Shown here: positions 25,512 through 33,566 of the stretch, piece after piece
How positions within the stretch are numbered: position 1 is the stretch's first letter
How the letters are laid out: each line of letters starts with the position of its first letter
Source: an uncultured Lachnobacterium sp.
GTDB taxonomy: Bacteria; Bacillota; Clostridia; Lachnospirales; Lachnospiraceae
Direction: 5' to 3'
NCBI GenBank assembly: GCA_900546625.1
Contig: URDU01000007.1
Location: forward strand, 1-64,000
Length of the DNA: 64,000 bases
Made by a program: the position numbers and the translations under genes
Notes under the pieces: generated by a model
Databases searched by the model: none
Told to the model about the DNA's origin: nothing
Seen by the model: only the letters and a program-made list of their open reading frames with translations

Positions 25512-26795
25512 TTACTGGTTCAAAAGAGCTGTATAAGAAGCTGCATTATCTGTCTTAACCATGTTGATTGCGAATGCATCGTACTGGCTTGGATTTCCAA
25601 GTCTGTTTGTGATATTAGACTCTGTCTGTCCGTCACCACCGATGTACTCAACATCAAGATTTAAGAGATCATCATACTTCTGTAAGAGTGGCTGATATGT
25701 AGAGCTTAAGAAGTTATCTGAAGCATTGTAGATATTCAGCCATACCTTCTTTGTAGGGTGCTTATCTGAATCAAGCTGTGTTGAAACAGGTGACCATACA
25801 ACTGTTGAATCTGTGAAATCCTTGTAGTTATCTGCTGTAACTGCTACGTTTAATGCGTAGTAAGATCTCTCATCATCCTTGTAAACATATACATCATCGC
25901 TTAATACGTTTCCTGCATCATCCTCTGTGCCGATACCTGTATCAATATCTACACCATCGAGTGCGTTTCTAAGTACACGAAGTGTGAGGTAAGCCTGAAC
26001 GTCAGCATGCTGGCTGATTGTTCCGCCATAGCCCTCTGCGATAGCTGCTACTGCATCGCTGTTAGCATCGTATCCGAATGTAGGAACCTTGTTGTCCTTT
26101 GACCATGCATTGAACATTGACATTCCCATTCCATCATTGTTAGAAACAACTACATCGATTGAATCACCAAATGATGATGACCATGTTCCGATTGCATTTC
26201 CTGCTGTAGCTGCATCCCATGTAGCTCCTGCTGAGTTCTTCATCTCCTGTGAAGCAAGCTCTCTTACTACATAGTCTTTGCCGTTTACAGTAATCTTGCC
26301 GTCCTGAACCTCAGCTGCTTTTCCGTCTGAGTTTGTTCCTGCCGGTGCACTGTCAATCTCGCCGCCCTTGTCTACGCCTGTTCCAAGAGCTTTACGAACA
26401 CCTCTTGTTCTTGCAATTGAATCGTTGTGTCCGATATCACCGATTGCAAGTACATATCCGATAACGCCATCCCCATTTCTGTCAATCTTATCGATGTTCT
26501 TCTCGATATACTCTTTTACCATTTCTCCCTGAAGTTCAGCTCCCTGATTAGCATCGAAACCTACATAATAGGTATCCTTGTTGTAGTTGAGTGCTGTTGT
26601 GTCAAGCTCTCCTGTTGAGCTGTTTGATGGCTGACGGTTGAACCACACGAGTGGCTTGTCCTTGTTTGCAACATCTGATGTCGATGTGCTGCCTCCCCCT
26701 TTCTGTGTATCAGAAGAACCCCCATCTGATCCACAAGCGGCCATTGACGCTGCCATAGCAGCTACCATCATGATTGCAACAAATTTTTTCTTCAT
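25512..26795 (-). CDS. mglB: Galactose/glucose-binding lipoprotein with apparent circular permutation (MglB homologue)
   Basis: A 427-residue lipoprotein (lipobox Cys21) that should deliver sugar to MglA/MglC. After a Gly/Ser-rich linker the protein begins at KPLVWFNRQP (48-57), which matches the fourth beta strand of MglB (VPVVFFNKEP). It continues in family order through EF-loop DRNGDGVIG (105-113), GHNDSIARTRG, TWDAATAG, SNNDGMGM, PTFGYDAN and the normal C-terminal YYALNVAVTADNYKDF. It then carries on, after a linker, with residues 349-427 that match the family N-terminus: VWLNIYNASDNF, a GDGQ segment, YDAFAINMV and a closing helix. Sugar contacts map as D360, F362, N53, H123, D125, R129, W193, N220 and D243; the last Asn is replaced, probably by Q262. 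An insertion of about 35 residues lies at 138-180. The homologue at 16542-17582 has normal order. Confidence 0.9.
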   Translation of the reverse strand: MKKKFVAIMMVAAMAASMAACGSDGGSSDTQKGGGSTSTSDVANKDKPLVWFNRQPSNSSTGELDTTALNYNKDTYYVGFDANQGAELQGEMVKEYIEKNIDKIDRNGDGVIGYVLAIGDIGHNDSIARTRGVRKALGTGVDKGGEIDSAPAGTNSDGKAAEVQDGKITVNGKDYVVRELASQEMKNSAGATWDAATAGNAIGTWSSSFGDSIDVVVSNNDGMGMSMFNAWSKDNKVPTFGYDANSDAVAAIAEGYGGTISQHADVQAYLTLRVLRNALDGVDIDTGIGTEDDAGNVLSDDVYVYKDDERSYYALNVAVTADNYKDFTDSTVVWSPVSTQLDSDKHPTKKVWLNIYNASDNFLSSTYQPLLQKYDDLLNLDVEYIGGDGQTESNITNRLGNPSQYDAFAINMVKTDNAASYTALLNQ

Positions 26796-26830
26796 ATATT
26801 TTTGTCCCCCTTTGTTTTGTTGGTAAGGCT

Positions 26831-26917
26831 AGTATACAAAAATATTTCGGGAATCACTATAGAATATTTTTCGATAAACATTAAAAATTTTACTGTTTTT
26901 CGTCATGTGGACGAAAA
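26831..26917 (-). promoter_or_regulatory. Promoter/operator region of the mgl operon
   Basis: On the minus strand a -10-like TATACT (26831-26836) lacks a good -35. Upstream lies a perfect dyad TTTTCGTC/GACGAAAA (26897-26904 and 26910-26917, 5-bp spacer), and further TTTTCG repeats occur on both sides up to 26932. Together these suggest an activator-dependent promoter. The YesN-type regulator encoded downstream is the candidate activator. Confidence 0.5.
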
Positions 26918-26966
26918 TTTTCTAGTTTTCGTTTTTTAGCTACGTCATATTGTTCAATTCCAACAA

Positions 26967-27003
26967 AACGGCTAATCCAAAGTTCTACTTTAGATTAGCC
27001 GTT
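26967..27003 (-). terminator. Terminator of the GntR/ABC-2 operon
   Basis: The stem AACGGCTAATC/GATTAGCCGTT is extended by AAAGT/ACTTT towards a three-base loop. On the minus strand it is followed by TTTGTT. It lies 23 bp after the last permease gene and insulates the mglB promoter region. Confidence 0.85.
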
Positions 27004-27026
27004 CTATTCTTCTTATTCTATGATAT

Positions 27027-27722
27027 CTACACTTTAACGCTCTGGTCCTTTATAAAACAATGATAGGTTATCAGATACAGCAGTATGCCTATCGCAGCAG
27101 AAATTGCAAGCCATACCGGTACAAACACCCATATATCCGCATGAAAGAAGACAGGCACGTTTATATTATCAGGTGACTTAAGTAAAACTATCATCCAAAA
27201 TGCCCATAATACCCAGAAAGCAATTCTGCCAAACCGCAGCACTGCAGCGCCCACAAATACAGCCAAAAATGCCAATAAAACCGCCAGAGATATAGTCACT
27301 ACCAATGCCCTTCCCGAAAATACCTGTGAGTAAGCATCCACAAATCTGACTCTTAGTAACTTACTGACCAGATTTTTGCTTACAACGCGCTCCACAGCAC
27401 CAAGAATTGCAATAATTGACAGCGCAAGCATATTTTTTATAACTTTAAAAACAACATATGATGAAAGAAAGTTCTTCCTGGTCACTCCCATCTGCAGACA
27501 AAGAGTGAAGTGCTGTCCAAATGTAAAGCCTTCAAATATTATATCAAAAATCACATATGCACTCAGCGCCATCATCATTCCAAGCTGCACAGTTTCATCG
27601 TCCCCCATTGATACAAAGAAGCCCAATACCATGCCCGCGATTATTGCTATAGCAACTGCTATCATCATTATCGCTGTCTCTTTCCTTTTTATATACATGA
27701 AGTTTTTTATTGTCTTTCTCAT
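27027..27722 (-). CDS. ABC-2 type membrane subunit, second
   Basis: A 231-residue hydrophobic protein with about six membrane segments (for example TAIMMIAVAIAIIAGMVLGF and ALVVTISLAVLLAFLAVFVG). It is the last gene of the GntR-ATPase-permease-permease unit and probably forms part of the exporter channel. A short loop, LCLQMGVTRKNFLSSYV, resembles the GATRKNAF segment of its neighbour, so the two genes look paralogous. The substrate is unknown; YtrA-linked exporters often respond to cell-wall antibiotics. Confidence 0.7.
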   Translation of the reverse strand: MRKTIKNFMYIKRKETAIMMIAVAIAIIAGMVLGFFVSMGDDETVQLGMMMALSAYVIFDIIFEGFTFGQHFTLCLQMGVTRKNFLSSYVVFKVIKNMLALSIIAILGAVERVVSKNLVSKLLRVRFVDAYSQVFSGRALVVTISLAVLLAFLAVFVGAAVLRFGRIAFWVLWAFWMIVLLKSPDNINVPVFFHADIWVFVPVWLAISAAIGILLYLITYHCFIKDQSVKV

Positions 27723-27737
27723 AATGCCCTCCTCTGT

Positions 27738-28331
27738 CTATACCCTTACTTCAAGCCTTCTTGTGCTTCTTTCTGTACAAGCCGCCATCCATGCATAGTA
27801 TACGACTGCGAATATCATTACCGGAATATTTAAGCTGTTACTTTCAGCTATATAGTTAAATACCATCCATGCAACAGCCACCACAACGGAAATAATTGAA
27901 ACAATTATATATAAAACCATATATTTATCTTTATTCATACTCTCGGCGATTGCCTGCCCGGTTGCTGCACATATAATTATAATAAAAATATAAGCCGGAA
28001 TATTTTTTTCACCGGTATAAGCTGCTATAAGCATCTGAAATCCACTAAAAATGACTATCATGGCTATGTCCGATATGATATATCCAATAAATGCATTTTT
28101 TCTTGTGGCTCCAAAAGCAATTGCAAGCGAAATTCCCCCGGTTTTCCTATTAATCTCAAAGCCAACCAATATTACCGCTAAAAACCAGATACTGGCCATA
28201 CACCCCTTATCATTGATAACTCTTCCGTCCGTTAAAAAATTAAAAATCAGAAAATAAACTATTAAGGCGAGTACCGCCGATAATACACTTTTTAATGTCA
28301 TCTTTCCCCAGAATATTATGCTGTTTTTCAT
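27738..28331 (-). CDS. ABC-2 type membrane subunit, first
   Basis: A 197-residue membrane protein with about six hydrophobic segments and the loop AFGATRKNAFIGYI, also seen in its neighbour (GVTRKNFLSS). It lies 2 bp after the ATPase stop, so it is certainly co-translated with it. It is the likely channel partner of the ATPase at 28334-29212. No substrate can be assigned. Confidence 0.7.
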   Translation of the reverse strand: MKNSIIFWGKMTLKSVLSAVLALIVYFLIFNFLTDGRVINDKGCMASIWFLAVILVGFEINRKTGGISLAIAFGATRKNAFIGYIISDIAMIVIFSGFQMLIAAYTGEKNIPAYIFIIIICAATGQAIAESMNKDKYMVLYIIVSIISVVVAVAWMVFNYIAESNSLNIPVMIFAVVYYAWMAACTERSTRRLEVRV

Positions 28332-28333
28332 CG

Positions 28334-29212
28334 TCAGCCCTCCTCACATATGGCAACAAACAGGTTTTGAAGTGTCATTGGCTGTACTGACAATTTCTCC
28401 GTGGCTGTTAAACATTTGTTTTTTGCTGTGAGAATTGATATGCCCTTGCTTCGTCCTAAGTTTTGTGTATCAAGCACTTCGATATCAGGGTTTTGTGTAA
28501 GCATTTTATCCACATCTTCCTTATTTCCGCTTATGTGGTATGCCCGCTCCAAAAGCTCTGCTGTGTTTTCTTTTAAGGCAATTTTTTGATTATTTACGAT
28601 GATTACCTCCTCGAAAATATCTGATGCTTCATCAATGATATGTGTAGAAATGACAAATGTTCTGCCACTTTGCGTATACTCCTCTATTAAAAGCCTGTAA
28701 AAATCATTGCGCGCCACCACATCAAGGCCTGCTGCCGGTTCATCCAAAAATGTAAATTTTGCCTTGCTCGCAAGTGCCACAACTATTGTAACCATTGACA
28801 TCATTCCCTTTGAGAGCTTATTTATACTCTGATTTTTATCCAGGTCAAAACGTGCCAGCAGCTCGTTTGCATAATCATTATCCCAATGCTTTAAAAAGCA
28901 CTGCGCATATTTCAAATATTCCTTTACCTTTAAGTTGTTTGCTCCGCTCATTGTGTTAGCAGAAAGTTCTCTCGAAAAAAATATATCAGAGAGAGCTTTC
29001 TCATTTTCCCATATTTGCTCCCCATCGAGGGTAACGTCTCCTGAGCTCGCCGGATTCTGCGCCGAAATGATGGAAAGCAGTGTTGTCTTGCCGGCGCCAT
29101 TTCGTCCTATCAGTCCATAAATCTTTCCCTCCTCTATTGTGAGATTTATATTGTCCAAAACCTTCTTTTGCCTGTAATTTTTACATAAATCAGTGCATTT
29201 TATTGTTCCCAT
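28334..29212 (-). CDS. ABC transporter ATPase of a YtrB-like exporter
   Basis: A 292-residue ATPase with Walker A GRNGAGKTT, signature LSKGM, Walker B FTFLDEPAAGLD and the switch His in ISTHIIDEA. LSKGM in place of LSGGQ is usual in YtrB-type and related exporters. The gene is preceded 11 bp upstream by the GntR regulator and followed by two membrane subunits. The unit likely exports a drug, lipid or peptide, or relieves envelope stress. Confidence 0.88.
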   Translation of the reverse strand: MGTIKCTDLCKNYRQKKVLDNINLTIEEGKIYGLIGRNGAGKTTLLSIISAQNPASSGDVTLDGEQIWENEKALSDIFFSRELSANTMSGANNLKVKEYLKYAQCFLKHWDNDYANELLARFDLDKNQSINKLSKGMMSMVTIVVALASKAKFTFLDEPAAGLDVVARNDFYRLLIEEYTQSGRTFVISTHIIDEASDIFEEVIIVNNQKIALKENTAELLERAYHISGNKEDVDKMLTQNPDIEVLDTQNLGRSKGISILTAKNKCLTATEKLSVQPMTLQNLFVAICEEG

Positions 29213-29223
29213 ATCATTCTCCT

Positions 29224-29592
29224 TTAATCTTCAAAATTCTTCTCGATGCCTGCTATTAATTCAGCCTTTGTAATACCAAGTGTCTTTGCCTCATTCACAA
29301 TCTCACCGACGTAATTCTCATAAAACTGGGCTTTCCGCTTTGTCCTTATTACTTCCTTTGCTCCGTCACTCACAAACATCCCAATCCCTCTTTTCTTATA
29401 CAAAATTCCTGCATCCACCAGTATATTTATGCCCTTTGCCGCTGTAGCCGGATTTATCGCATACAGCTTTGCAAGCTCGTTTGTGCTCGGCACGCGCTCA
29501 TCCTCCAAAAGCACATCCCGCAGTATGTCGTTTTCTATCATTTCGCTTATCTGAATATAGATTGATTTTTCCTGATTCAGAATTTCATTCAC
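29224..29592 (-). CDS. GntR-family regulator, YtrA type
   Basis: A 122-residue regulator with a winged helix-turn-helix (residues about 10-75, with VPSTNELAKLYAINPATAAK) and a short C-terminal dimerisation tail, as in the YtrA subfamily. It uses a GTG start with GGAGG 8 bases upstream. It is the first gene of the exporter operon and probably represses it through the palindrome at 29704-29727, which overlaps the expected transcription start. Confidence 0.88.
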   Translation of the reverse strand: MNEILNQEKSIYIQISEMIENDILRDVLLEDERVPSTNELAKLYAINPATAAKGINILVDAGILYKKRGIGMFVSDGAKEVIRTKRKAQFYENYVGEIVNEAKTLGITKAELIAGIEKNFED

Positions 29593-29628
29593 ATGCTCCG
29601 CCTCCTCTCTATGCTATGCTTGTTGTAC

Positions 29629-29690
29629 TTTTTTATTTTCGTAACTATCCAGAACCACCACACACATTGGCAAAAGTGCATGATGCTTGT
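29629..29690 (+). repeat. Dispersed repeat, copy 1
   Basis: A stretch beginning TTTTATTTTCGTAACTATC and continuing through AACCACCACACACATT matches, at roughly 80 percent by eye over about 55 bp, the region 34706-34770 in the same orientation. This copy lies in the leader of the GntR operon. Confidence 0.55.
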
Positions 29691-29703
29691 AGTATGGTTG
29701 TAT

Positions 29704-29727
29704 GGTTAGTTACTTAAGTAGCTAACC
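29704..29727 (-). promoter_or_regulatory. Palindromic operator, probable GntR/YtrA site
   Basis: A 24-bp palindrome with 11 of 12 pairs matching; the core is TACTTAAGTA and the outer arms are GGTTAG and CTAACC. It lies 10 bp downstream of the -10 box at 29737-29742, over the expected transcription start, as expected for a repressor operator. Confidence 0.65.
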
Positions 29728-29736
29728 TATGAACTT

Positions 29737-29765
29737 ATAATAGCTGATATAAACAATATTGTCAA
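29737..29765 (-). promoter_or_regulatory. Promoter of the GntR/ABC-2 operon
   Basis: On the minus strand a consensus TTGACA (29760-29765) and TATTAT (29737-29742) are separated by 17 bp, directly in front of the palindromic operator. Confidence 0.75.
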
Positions 29766-29805
29766 CTGTATTTTTTCTTCTCCGTAATTTATCAACGCTG
29801 ATATA

Positions 29806-29856
29806 ATAAAAAAAGACCATACACTCAGTTGTTTTCTGAATGTATGGTCTTTTTTA
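29806..29856 (-). terminator. Bidirectional terminator after the pseudouridine synthase gene
   Basis: A 16-bp near-perfect stem (29813-29828 with 29836-29851, core GACCATACA/TGTATGGTC) has T-runs on both strands. On the minus strand it ends the RluA-family gene 18 bp after its stop. Confidence 0.88.
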
Positions 29857-29873
29857 TCTTATTCCCAACAGCA

Positions 29874-30533
29874 CTATGGTAGTTCAAATCTCATCCTCTC
29901 CCCTGTCGCAGGATGGTCAAAAACAAGCTTGTAGGAGCAAAGTGCAAGCTGTTCCCTCGCAGTTTCTCCACCATACTTGGTATCCCCAATCAGAGGATAG
30001 CCGATATTTGCAAGCTGCAAACGTATCTGATGGTGCCTTCCGGTAAGAAGCTTTATGTCAAATTCTGTTTTATTGCATTCATTTGATAGTATCCTGTACT
30101 GAAGCACTGCTTTTTTTGCCTGCCTGTCTTTTTCGCTTGTAATCTTCGATGTATTTGTACGCTTGTCAAAGGAGATATAATCTGTGAGAGTATGCCATGC
30201 CGGATCATGATTATCTTCTTCCTTATCTGCTCCTGACACTCCATGCCCTCTACTTGCCGCACGATAATATTTCTCGGTTGTATGCTCCTTTATCTGCCTG
30301 CTCAAGGATGCCGCAGCTTTCTGATTCTTGGCAAATACCATCACTCCCTCAACAGGCTGGTCGAGTCTGTGCACTATGCCAACATAGGGCGGCTCATTTT
30401 TAGCCGCCCTGTAATTTCTTATGAAGCTCTCCATGTCCTGCTGCCCTATACGCCTGGTCTGTGTAGCAATTCCCGCCGGCTTGTAGCAGACGATAATGTC
30501 GTTGTCTTCGTAAATGATATCTGGTTTTCCCAT
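29874..30533 (-). CDS. RluA-family pseudouridine synthase
   Basis: A 219-residue RNA pseudouridine synthase with the catalytic motif HRLDQPVEGVMVF, whose Asp attacks the uridine, and the C-terminal family block LLTGRHHQIRLQLANIGYPLIGDTKYG that starts near residue 170. The usual HRLDxxTSG is changed to HRLDQPVEG, as in a subgroup of Clostridia homologues. The start at 30533 (MGKPDIIYEDND) is set by GGGAG 7 bases upstream. No S4 domain is present. The rRNA or tRNA target position cannot be read from the sequence. Confidence 0.88.
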   Translation of the reverse strand: MGKPDIIYEDNDIIVCYKPAGIATQTRRIGQQDMESFIRNYRAAKNEPPYVGIVHRLDQPVEGVMVFAKNQKAAASLSRQIKEHTTEKYYRAASRGHGVSGADKEEDNHDPAWHTLTDYISFDKRTNTSKITSEKDRQAKKAVLQYRILSNECNKTEFDIKLLTGRHHQIRLQLANIGYPLIGDTKYGGETAREQLALCSYKLVFDHPATGERMRFELP

Positions 30534-30612
30534 GTTGTAACTCCCGCAAATTGTTATTGTAAATTTTAACTGTTCAGCACATTTACAGTTGCGATACGCA
30601 AGCATATTTCGT

Positions 30613-33483
30613 TTATTTACCTACCTGCTCCTTTATGAGAGACATAAATGCCTCCTCCTCAACAGGCTTGGAATATGCGTAGCCCTGATAATACATAGGT
30701 CCAAACTGCTTTAGATATTCCGCCATCTCATGAGTCTCAATACCCTCTATACACGAACGCATCCTGATACGTCCGGTGAAAACAAGAATGGACTCGACAA
30801 TGGCCTGCTTTAATTCATCCTCCATGACATCCTTCGTAAATGATCGGTCTATCTTTATCTCACCCACCGGAAGCTCCAGCGCCAGACTTAAAGATGCCGA
30901 GCCTGTTCCGTAGTCATCTAACGCTATCTGTATGCCATGCTCCTTGAAAAACGATATCTCCCTCTTTAAGAAATCGTGGTCTAAATCCTTACATCTTTCG
31001 GTAAGCTCTATCCAAAGATCCTCTTTTGGGAAATCAAGCTTCTCAACCATATTGAGTACATCTGTGCGGAATGCCGTATTCTCAAGCTGTGTGGCCGCTA
31101 TATTTACATTTATGAAAAAATCAGGTATGAACTTTTTGAATCTCTTTGCCGCCACAAGTGCGGTCTCAATAATCCAGTTTCCTAATATGTAAATACAAGG
31201 ATCCTCCTCAAGCCATGGAATAAATGAATCCGGCGGCACCAGCCCGTACTTCTCATTCTTCCATCTGATAAGAGCCTCAGCTCCGACTATCCTTCCGTCT
31301 GTAGCGCTGACTATCGGCTGATAGCACAGGTAAAATCCCTTGCAGCCGTCTATAACACTCTTATGGATTTCCGCAATCTGCTCCATATTTTTCATATTAT
31401 CATGAATTATGGTACTGTCAAAAAATACAAGGTCTCCGTGCTTTTCATGCTTAGATATGCTGAGTGCATATGTGGCGCTGTTTAGCAGATTATCCGACGT
31501 TCCGGAGTAGTTTTTAACTGTCACCGCTCCACCAGCCAGCCTAAGCTGAACCATTCCATCGCCAAGCTTCACCCCGGCCTCAGCTACTTTTTTTACTTTA
31601 AGATACAGCTCACTAAGCTCATCAGGCTCTGCATATGGCTTGATGAATGCAAACTTTGTTCCATCCATTCTGAATACGTGAAGGTCTCCGGTCACTAGCT
31701 TTAAAAGCTCATCGCCATAATTCTTCAATACCTCATTGCCCAGTTCGTATCCGTAGGTATCATTGATGTGTCCGTACTTTGTTATTCCGATGATAAGCAC
31801 TGCTGCCGACTCATATCTGAAAATATAGTCATTCAGACAGCTTCCAAGCATCTTCATATTCCAGAGGTTGGTAACAGAATCAACCGAATCCGATATGCCA
31901 TGATTCAGTATCGAACCGGCAAAAATATCAGGTCTTCCATCCACTCCCTTTATGATGCGTCCATGACCTGTGCAGCTCACAAACACTCCTTGTGCATCCT
32001 TTATACGATATGTGAGGTCAAAAGCATTTTTTTTGCCTGAATACACTGCATCCAATTCTTTCTGATACATCATCATATCATCGGGATGTATTTTTTTCCT
32101 CCATCTTTCCTCTGTGTTTAAGTCATATTCGCTGTCAATTCCCATAAAACCAAATGCATTTTTGGACCATCTGGTCACATTGGTCTCCATGTTTGTGACA
32201 AACATATATATTCTTTGCGATGCCTCTGATAACACCGGGAAAAGCGTCTCATCAAGACCATCTATGTCAAGCTCATCAGAACTCTTATGCCGTACCTCAG
32301 CTTCCGATAAAAGCATGTCTGTCGCGTCAAACAATTCTCTCTGAAGCTCATTTTCAGACCTGTCTTTTCCCTCTTTTAAGGTGCGTGCATTCTCAAGCGC
32401 CATATTCGCCTCAGCTATCCATGCCGGCATACTCTGTCCTGTGTATTGTGCCACTCCGATTGTGACAGTCACCGGTGCCTCAAGCTGCATATTATGCGCG
32501 GTCTCAGTTACATGCGCTTCTATTCTTTTGCGAATAAGCTGCATCATATTCTCGCTTGTCGTATCAAAGGCGACTACAAACTCATCTGCCTCAAATCTGG
32601 CTATATAAAAATCATACTCTGCCGCAAGCTCTTTAAGCGCAAAGGCTGTCGCAACAAGCACCTTGTCTCCTTCAAGCGGACCGTATTCTTTATTTATCGA
32701 TTTTAAATCATCCACATCTATCAGATAAAGATACAGCTTACTATAGCCGGACGTCCCATTTACCTTTGCACTGATATATTTATCAAAAGCGTTCCTGTTG
32801 TTGATACCTGTCAGCAAATCTGTGGAAATCAGTGATTTCTGGCTGTTACTGTACACAAGCATATAGCTAAGTGTCACCCCGCATACAAATGAAGGCAGTA
32901 TCGGTGTAAAATACTGGATAAATAACATAATAACAGGCAGCACTGCAAACGAAGCCATGCGCCTGTATTTGTCGCGGTTCGCATAATTTTCCGGAAGAAA
33001 TGACTTGTAAAATGCCCTAATGCAGCTATATATAGCCGGTACAAATGCTATAACAGCCTCCGTAATCATCTCATTCCTGAGGCTTGTCCACTTCAGATAC
33101 ATGACCGTAATCATCATGATACATATGGCTGCCTGCGCTGCTATGCGCACTATTCTTCCGGATTTAAGCCGGATAAATACAGATTGCTGCTCTGCCTCAC
33201 AATACAAAAACCAGTGATATGAAAGTAACGCTATCAATATAAAGTAAATGACCGTAAATGTATCAAGCACCAGTTTTTCCGGCTCCCACAGACCATAAAC
33301 TATGATAGCTATAATATAATCCACCACAGTTGCTGCCGCTGTAAGCATGCCTACTGTCAAAAATTGATGATTGCTGTATGTTTTATCATCAGATTTCATA
33401 AATCTGAAACATATGACTCCCAGTATCAGCAGACACATAAAGCTCATCTGCCCATACAGAGTTCCTATTACTATACTGCTCAT
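30613..33483 (-). CDS. Membrane c-di-GMP phosphodiesterase: 7TM-GGDEF-PAS-GGDEF-EAL
   Basis: A protein of about 956 residues. Residues 1-215 hold about seven membrane helices. A GGDEF domain follows (about 222-375) with the degenerate active motif FEADEF. A PAS domain (about 430-545, KIHPDDMMMY) comes next, then a second GGDEF-like domain whose motif is RMDGTKF, and a C-terminal EAL domain (about 715-950). The EAL domain keeps its key elements: GAEALIRW, NVNIAATQLE, ELTERCKD, ALDDYGTGSASL and EGIETHE. The protein should therefore degrade c-di-GMP, with both GGDEF domains inactive and perhaps regulatory. The start at 33483 has GAGGAG 6 bases upstream. Confidence 0.88.
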   Translation of the reverse strand: MSSIVIGTLYGQMSFMCLLILGVICFRFMKSDDKTYSNHQFLTVGMLTAAATVVDYIIAIIVYGLWEPEKLVLDTFTVIYFILIALLSYHWFLYCEAEQQSVFIRLKSGRIVRIAAQAAICIMMITVMYLKWTSLRNEMITEAVIAFVPAIYSCIRAFYKSFLPENYANRDKYRRMASFAVLPVIMLFIQYFTPILPSFVCGVTLSYMLVYSNSQKSLISTDLLTGINNRNAFDKYISAKVNGTSGYSKLYLYLIDVDDLKSINKEYGPLEGDKVLVATAFALKELAAEYDFYIARFEADEFVVAFDTTSENMMQLIRKRIEAHVTETAHNMQLEAPVTVTIGVAQYTGQSMPAWIAEANMALENARTLKEGKDRSENELQRELFDATDMLLSEAEVRHKSSDELDIDGLDETLFPVLSEASQRIYMFVTNMETNVTRWSKNAFGFMGIDSEYDLNTEERWRKKIHPDDMMMYQKELDAVYSGKKNAFDLTYRIKDAQGVFVSCTGHGRIIKGVDGRPDIFAGSILNHGISDSVDSVTNLWNMKMLGSCLNDYIFRYESAAVLIIGITKYGHINDTYGYELGNEVLKNYGDELLKLVTGDLHVFRMDGTKFAFIKPYAEPDELSELYLKVKKVAEAGVKLGDGMVQLRLAGGAVTVKNYSGTSDNLLNSATYALSISKHEKHGDLVFFDSTIIHDNMKNMEQIAEIHKSVIDGCKGFYLCYQPIVSATDGRIVGAEALIRWKNEKYGLVPPDSFIPWLEEDPCIYILGNWIIETALVAAKRFKKFIPDFFINVNIAATQLENTAFRTDVLNMVEKLDFPKEDLWIELTERCKDLDHDFLKREISFFKEHGIQIALDDYGTGSASLSLALELPVGEIKIDRSFTKDVMEDELKQAIVESILVFTGRIRMRSCIEGIETHEMAEYLKQFGPMYYQGYAYSKPVEEEAFMSLIKEQVGK

Positions 33484-33566
33484 TATACTCTCCTCGTTCT
33501 GCCTTATCTTTCTCCACTTATTATATTTTATCAACTTAATGAGTTGTTAGCAATGGTATTTATAAA

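Noticed and set aside
25512..26795. Truncated MglB gene with a missing N-terminal lobe
   Set aside because: The apparently missing lobe-1 units are found in order at the C-terminus, and a proper signal peptide and lipobox precede the protein, so permutation explains it better than decay.
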